Origin: Gammaproteobacteria bacterium
GTDB lineage: Bacteria; Pseudomonadota; Gammaproteobacteria; Ga0077536
DNA: 6,279 nucleotides
Assembly: GCA_003540955.1 (NCBI GenBank)
Contig: DPMX01000261.1
Span: 1 to 6,279, forward strand
Direction of reading: 5' to 3'
Under the pieces are notes generated by a model. It did no database searches. It had not been told where the DNA came from and saw only the letters and a program-made list of their open reading frames with translations. Below are positions 5,338-6,279 of the stretch, piece by piece. The stretch's first letter is position 1. The number at the start of each line of letters is the position of its first letter. The position numbers were made by a program, and so were the translations under genes.

Positions 5338-6278
5338 CGCAATCCTAAACCTCGCGCAATGATTCCACGGAGTATCTCTGGGGTTCCCCCTCGTAGTGAA
5401 AAAGATGGTGCAAGTTGAAGAAGATTTCCTAATACCTGTTGGTAGTCGATACCATATCCGGCAATAGTTGGTTCTAAATCAACTATTTCTTGGGCTAGGC
5501 CGGGAAGCCCCTGTTCAAAGCTACACCCGACATCTTTGACAATAGAGGCCTGAAGGGTAGGATCTTTCCCTTCATTTAGCATGCCGGCTACGCTTAAGGA
5601 CATATTACGTAGTGCCACTAATAGTGCGATCTGTGATCCTATCCTTTTTAATGTCGCTGCTGATGCAGCATCCTTAATTGTGTCGATAAGATTAGTCAGT
5701 AAAATATAGGAAGATAGGTAACGTTCGGGCCCACTACGCTCAAATGCAAGCTCTTCTACCACCTGTTTCCAACCATCCCCTTCAGTACCGATAAGTGCTT
5801 CGTGAGGAATCACCGCATCCTCAAAAAATACTTCGTTAAATTGAGCCCGCCCAGTTAGGTCTTTTATTGGGCGACACGTTACTCCAGGGGCGGGTAGTTC
5901 GATAAGAAATTGCGATAGACCCTCGTGTCGATTTTCTGTGGCTGGTGACGTTCTGATTAATGCGATCATATAGTTAGCCTGGTGCGCGTGTGACGTCCAG
6001 ATCTTCTGCCCATTGATGATCCAACCCCTGTCACTACGGTCCGCTCGCGTGCGCAACGATGCGAGATCAGAACCTGAATTGGGTTCGCTCATGCCAATGC
6101 AAAAGCATGCCTTCCCTGCAGTGATCCTGGGTAGAATATTTTTCTTCTGCGCTTCGGTACCATAGCGGGCAAGTAAAGGACCACTTTGCCGATCAGCGAT
6201 CCAATGAAAACCTGTTGGCGCTCCAGCCGCAAGCAACTCTTCGACAACAACATACCGTTCGAGCGGCCCGCGCTGGTG
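5334..6278 (-). CDS. Acyl-CoA dehydrogenase large/beta-type subunit, N-terminus outside the window
   Basis: FAD-dependent acyl-CoA dehydrogenase polypeptide; 314 residues are visible and the frame stays open to the right edge. The extra 14 codons before the TTG at 6236 read HQRGPLERYVVVEE, which runs smoothly into family sequence, so TTG is not the start and perhaps 70-90 residues are missing. Landmarks are GMSEPNSGSDLASLRT (signature, codons ending near 6050), GWIINGQKIWTSHAHQANYM, and DAVIPHEALIGTEGDGW. The C-terminal segment reads LRGGTPEILRGIIARGLGLR, so Gly (codon 5388-5390) replaces the usual catalytic Glu of EGT. A Glu in LAFERSGPER (codon 5739-5741) sits where isovaleryl-CoA dehydrogenase and FadE26-type enzymes carry their base. 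Its TGA overlaps the ATG of the next gene. Together they probably make one heteromeric dehydrogenase. Confidence 0.88.
   Translation of the reverse strand, partial: HQRGPLERYVVVEELLAAGAPTGFHWIADRQSGPLLARYGTEAQKKNILPRITAGKACFCIGMSEPNSGSDLASLRTRADRSDRGWIINGQKIWTSHAHQANYMIALIRTSPATENRHEGLSQFLIELPAPGVTCRPIKDLTGRAQFNEVFFEDAVIPHEALIGTEGDGWKQVVEELAFERSGPERYLSSYILLTNLIDTIKDAASAATLKRIGSQIALLVALRNMSLSVAGMLNEGKDPTLQASIVKDVGCSFEQGLPGLAQEIVDLEPTIAGYGIDYQQVLGNLLQLAPSFSLRGGTPEILRGIIARGLGLR
5343..5346 (-). promoter_or_regulatory. Shine-Dalgarno AGGA of the small dehydrogenase subunit, inside the upstream gene
   Basis: On the minus strand AGGA lies five bases before the ATG at 5337, within the last codons (GLGLR) of the large-subunit gene. 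With the ATGA stop/start overlap it supports coupled translation of the two subunits at similar levels. Confidence 0.5.
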
Positions 6279-6279
6279 A

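Noticed and set aside
6234..6236. TTG as the start of the large dehydrogenase subunit
   Set aside because: The reading frame continues to the right edge with family-like residues (RGPLERYVVVEE); the true start is outside the window.

Overview
The window reads as a catabolic, acyl-CoA-handling stretch of a bacterial chromosome. Genes are densely packed, intergenic gaps are short (the longest is 188 bases), and base composition is moderate, near half GC by eye. I see no phage, transposon, CRISPR, rRNA or tRNA signature. The mix of a luciferase-like flavin oxidoreductase, three acyl-CoA dehydrogenase polypeptides, a crotonase and a muconolactone-isomerase-like protein is typical of aerobic heterotrophs that degrade fatty-acyl, steroid-like or aromatic-derived carboxylic acids (Proteobacteria, Actinobacteria, some Chloroflexi). 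No marker in the window fixes the taxon.

Layout. Positions 2-928 (+) hold the 3' part of a luciferase-like (LLM class) flavin-dependent oxidoreductase whose beginning lies outside the window. It is followed at once by a strong Shine-Dalgarno sequence, an 11-codon mini-ORF and a GC-rich hairpin (932-982). Two minus-strand genes come next: a muconolactone-isomerase-family protein (1028-1348) and a gamma-glutamylcyclotransferase-like protein (1451-1945). A divergent intergenic region (1946-2133) carries a perfect 11-bp inverted repeat. To its right a stand-alone acyl-CoA dehydrogenase is read on the plus strand (2134-3300). It converges on a minus-strand cluster: a crotonase-fold protein (3372-4175), a small catalytically incomplete acyl-CoA dehydrogenase subunit (4273-5337) and a larger partner subunit (5334 to the right edge, N-terminus outside the window).

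How the genes may work together. The minus-strand genes from the right edge to 3372 look like one transcription unit in the order large dehydrogenase subunit, small dehydrogenase subunit, crotonase. The two dehydrogenase genes overlap by ATGA. Neither has the usual C-terminal catalytic glutamate, and the large one has a candidate base in the isovaleryl-CoA-dehydrogenase position. This matches the two-gene heterotetrameric dehydrogenases known from bacterial steroid side-chain degradation (FadE26/FadE27 and FadE28/FadE29 type). A crotonase next to them fits a following hydration, isomerisation or hydrolysis step, but its two classical catalytic glutamates are replaced by Asp and Phe, so the reaction is uncertain. 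The substrate of the whole set cannot be read from the sequence. The window shows known families in a plausible catabolic arrangement rather than an obviously new kind of system.
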